From Thermoproteota archaeon (GTDB lineage Archaea; Korarchaeota; Korarchaeia; Korarchaeales; Korarchaeaceae), in assembly GCA_021158805.1 (NCBI GenBank), contig JAGGTZ010000104.1:1-7089 (forward strand): DNA of 7,089 nt, in the 5' to 3' direction. Made by a program: the position numbers and the translations under genes. Each line of letters begins with the position of its first letter. The first letter of the stretch is position 1. Positions 6,553-7,089 of this stretch are shown here, in pieces. Below the pieces are notes generated by a model. It made no database searches and was not told where the DNA came from. It worked only from the letters and a program-made list of their open reading frames with translations.

Positions 6553-6627
6553 ATGATGAGTATGAAGACGGCCATGCTAGTCGATAATAGTTACCTTCCG
6601 ATAAAGGAGATGAAGGGCTATGTCTAG
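6553..6627 (+). CDS. Small 24-codon ORF overlapping the M20 gene start; leader peptide or dehydrogenase remnant
   Basis: The frame encodes MMSMKTAMLVDNSYLPIKEM followed by KGYV and a TAG. A GGAG ribosome site (6546-6549) lies 3 bases before the first ATG and 6 before the second, at 6556. The frame covers the Shine-Dalgarno site of the M20 gene and ends 8 bases inside it, so its translation could be coupled to M20 translation. The run MKTAMLVDNSYLPIKEM resembles the first strand pair of medium-chain (zinc alcohol) dehydrogenases, which often begin MKAAVL... and continue with an IKE/VEE-like strand. It may therefore be a leftover 5' end of a deleted dehydrogenase gene. A chance ORF cannot be excluded at this length. 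Confidence 0.35.
   Translation: MMSMKTAMLVDNSYLPIKEMKGYV
6606..6613 (+). promoter_or_regulatory. Shine-Dalgarno site for the M20 hydrolase
   Basis: GGAGATGA is close to the archaeal consensus GGAGGTGA and ends 6 bases before the ATG at 6620, which supports that start. The site lies inside the small upstream ORF. Confidence 0.65.
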
Positions 6628-7089
6628 CTTAGATGGCATATTCGAGCGAGTTCTAAAGAAAGTTGATGAAAATCGTGATCAGATAATCGAGCTGGTGAGG
6701 CAATTAGTCCAAATTCCCAGCGTTACCGGTCAAGAGAAGGATGCACAGGAGTTTGTTAAGGAGAAATTAGCTGAGATGGGATTAAAGGTGGAAACATTTG
6801 AACCCAACGTGGATGAACTGAGAGGCCATCCATCCTTCTTCGAGACGATTTCATACAAGAAATTCGGCTATAATAATAGACCAAATGTAATCGGAATATG
6901 GGAGGAAGGCGATGTCAGGAAGACCCTAATTCTCAATGGCCACATAGACGTAGTCCCGCCGGGACCTAAAGAGGAATGGAGGTACGATCCATGGGGAGGG
7001 GAGATCTCCAATGGAAAGATCTATGGAAGAGGATCTGGAGATATGAAGGCCGGGGTTGCAGCGATGATATATGCGGTGAAAGCGGTTCA
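6620..7089 (+). CDS. M20-family metallohydrolase (ArgE/DapE-type deacylase or peptidase), 3' truncated by window edge
   Basis: The first 156 residues of a co-catalytic zinc hydrolase that cleaves N-acyl amino acids or short peptides. The frame stays open to the right edge. The N-terminal helix and LVRQLVQIPSVTGQE (25-39) are the standard M20 opening. LILNGHIDVVPPG (103-115) holds the first metal-ligand His108 with the conserved Asp110. IYGRGSGDMKAG (134-145) holds the bridging Asp141 and matches the family pattern GRGxxDMKGG. The catalytic Glu pair, the remaining ligands and the dimerisation lid lie outside the window. A 20-residue segment between about 62 and 87 (DELRGHPSFFETISYKKFG) recalls the longer loop of ArgE/DapE-like deacylases of the YlmB type. 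No signal peptide is seen. Substrate possibilities include acetylornithine, succinyl-diaminopimelate, formyl-aminopyrimidines or dipeptides, and the fragment does not separate them. Confidence 0.9.
   Translation, partial: MSSLDGIFERVLKKVDENRDQIIELVRQLVQIPSVTGQEKDAQEFVKEKLAEMGLKVETFEPNVDELRGHPSFFETISYKKFGYNNRPNVIGIWEEGDVRKTLILNGHIDVVPPGPKEEWRYDPWGGEISNGKIYGRGSGDMKAGVAAMIYAVKAV

Overview
The window looks like part of a thermophilic archaeal chromosome. The evidence is heavy use of AGG/AGA for arginine and ATA for isoleucine, Shine-Dalgarno motifs of the GGTGA/GGAGATGA type, non-ATG starts (GTG, TTG), TATA-like boxes between divergent genes, and short oligo-T tracts at gene ends. A thermophilic Thermoproteota- or Korarchaeota-like lineage is my guess; the sequence alone does not fix it.

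Bases 1-3139 (+ strand) carry three genes of a branched-chain amino acid type (HAAT/Liv) ABC importer. These are a substrate-binding protein cut by the left edge, a LivH-type permease, and a LivM-type permease that starts inside the livH stop. Bases 3151-4611 (- strand) carry the two ATPases of the same importer, livG then livF, with the livF start directly abutting the livG stop. All five components are present, but as two convergent units (K-H-M facing F-G) whose stop codons are 11 bases apart. The usual arrangement is one collinear operon.

Bases 4612-4762 form a 151-bp divergent intergenic region with TATA-like elements and a perfect 7+7 inverted repeat, a possible shared operator. From it, on the + strand, starts a 590-residue leaderless (no signal peptide) M28 metallopeptidase. 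Its architecture resembles glutamate carboxypeptidase II/transferrin receptor: PA-like insert, zinc peptidase core, C-terminal helical region. All five metal ligands are present, but the general-base glutamate position is a histidine. After an oligo-T tract there is a 24-codon ORF. It is followed, with an 8-base overlap, by the 5' part of an M20-family (ArgE/DapE-like) metallohydrolase that runs off the right edge.

Taken together, the genes suggest uptake of amino acids, or of small peptide- or amide-like compounds, by the Liv importer, then cytoplasmic hydrolysis by the M28 and M20 enzymes. The transported substrate cannot be read from sequence. Apart from 4612-4762, no stretch longer than 100 bases lacks a gene. 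I see no tRNA, rRNA, CRISPR or mobile element. The items most worth a second look are the Glu-to-His change in the M28 active site, the convergent split of the transporter, the palindrome in the divergent promoter region, and the small ORF before the M20 gene.
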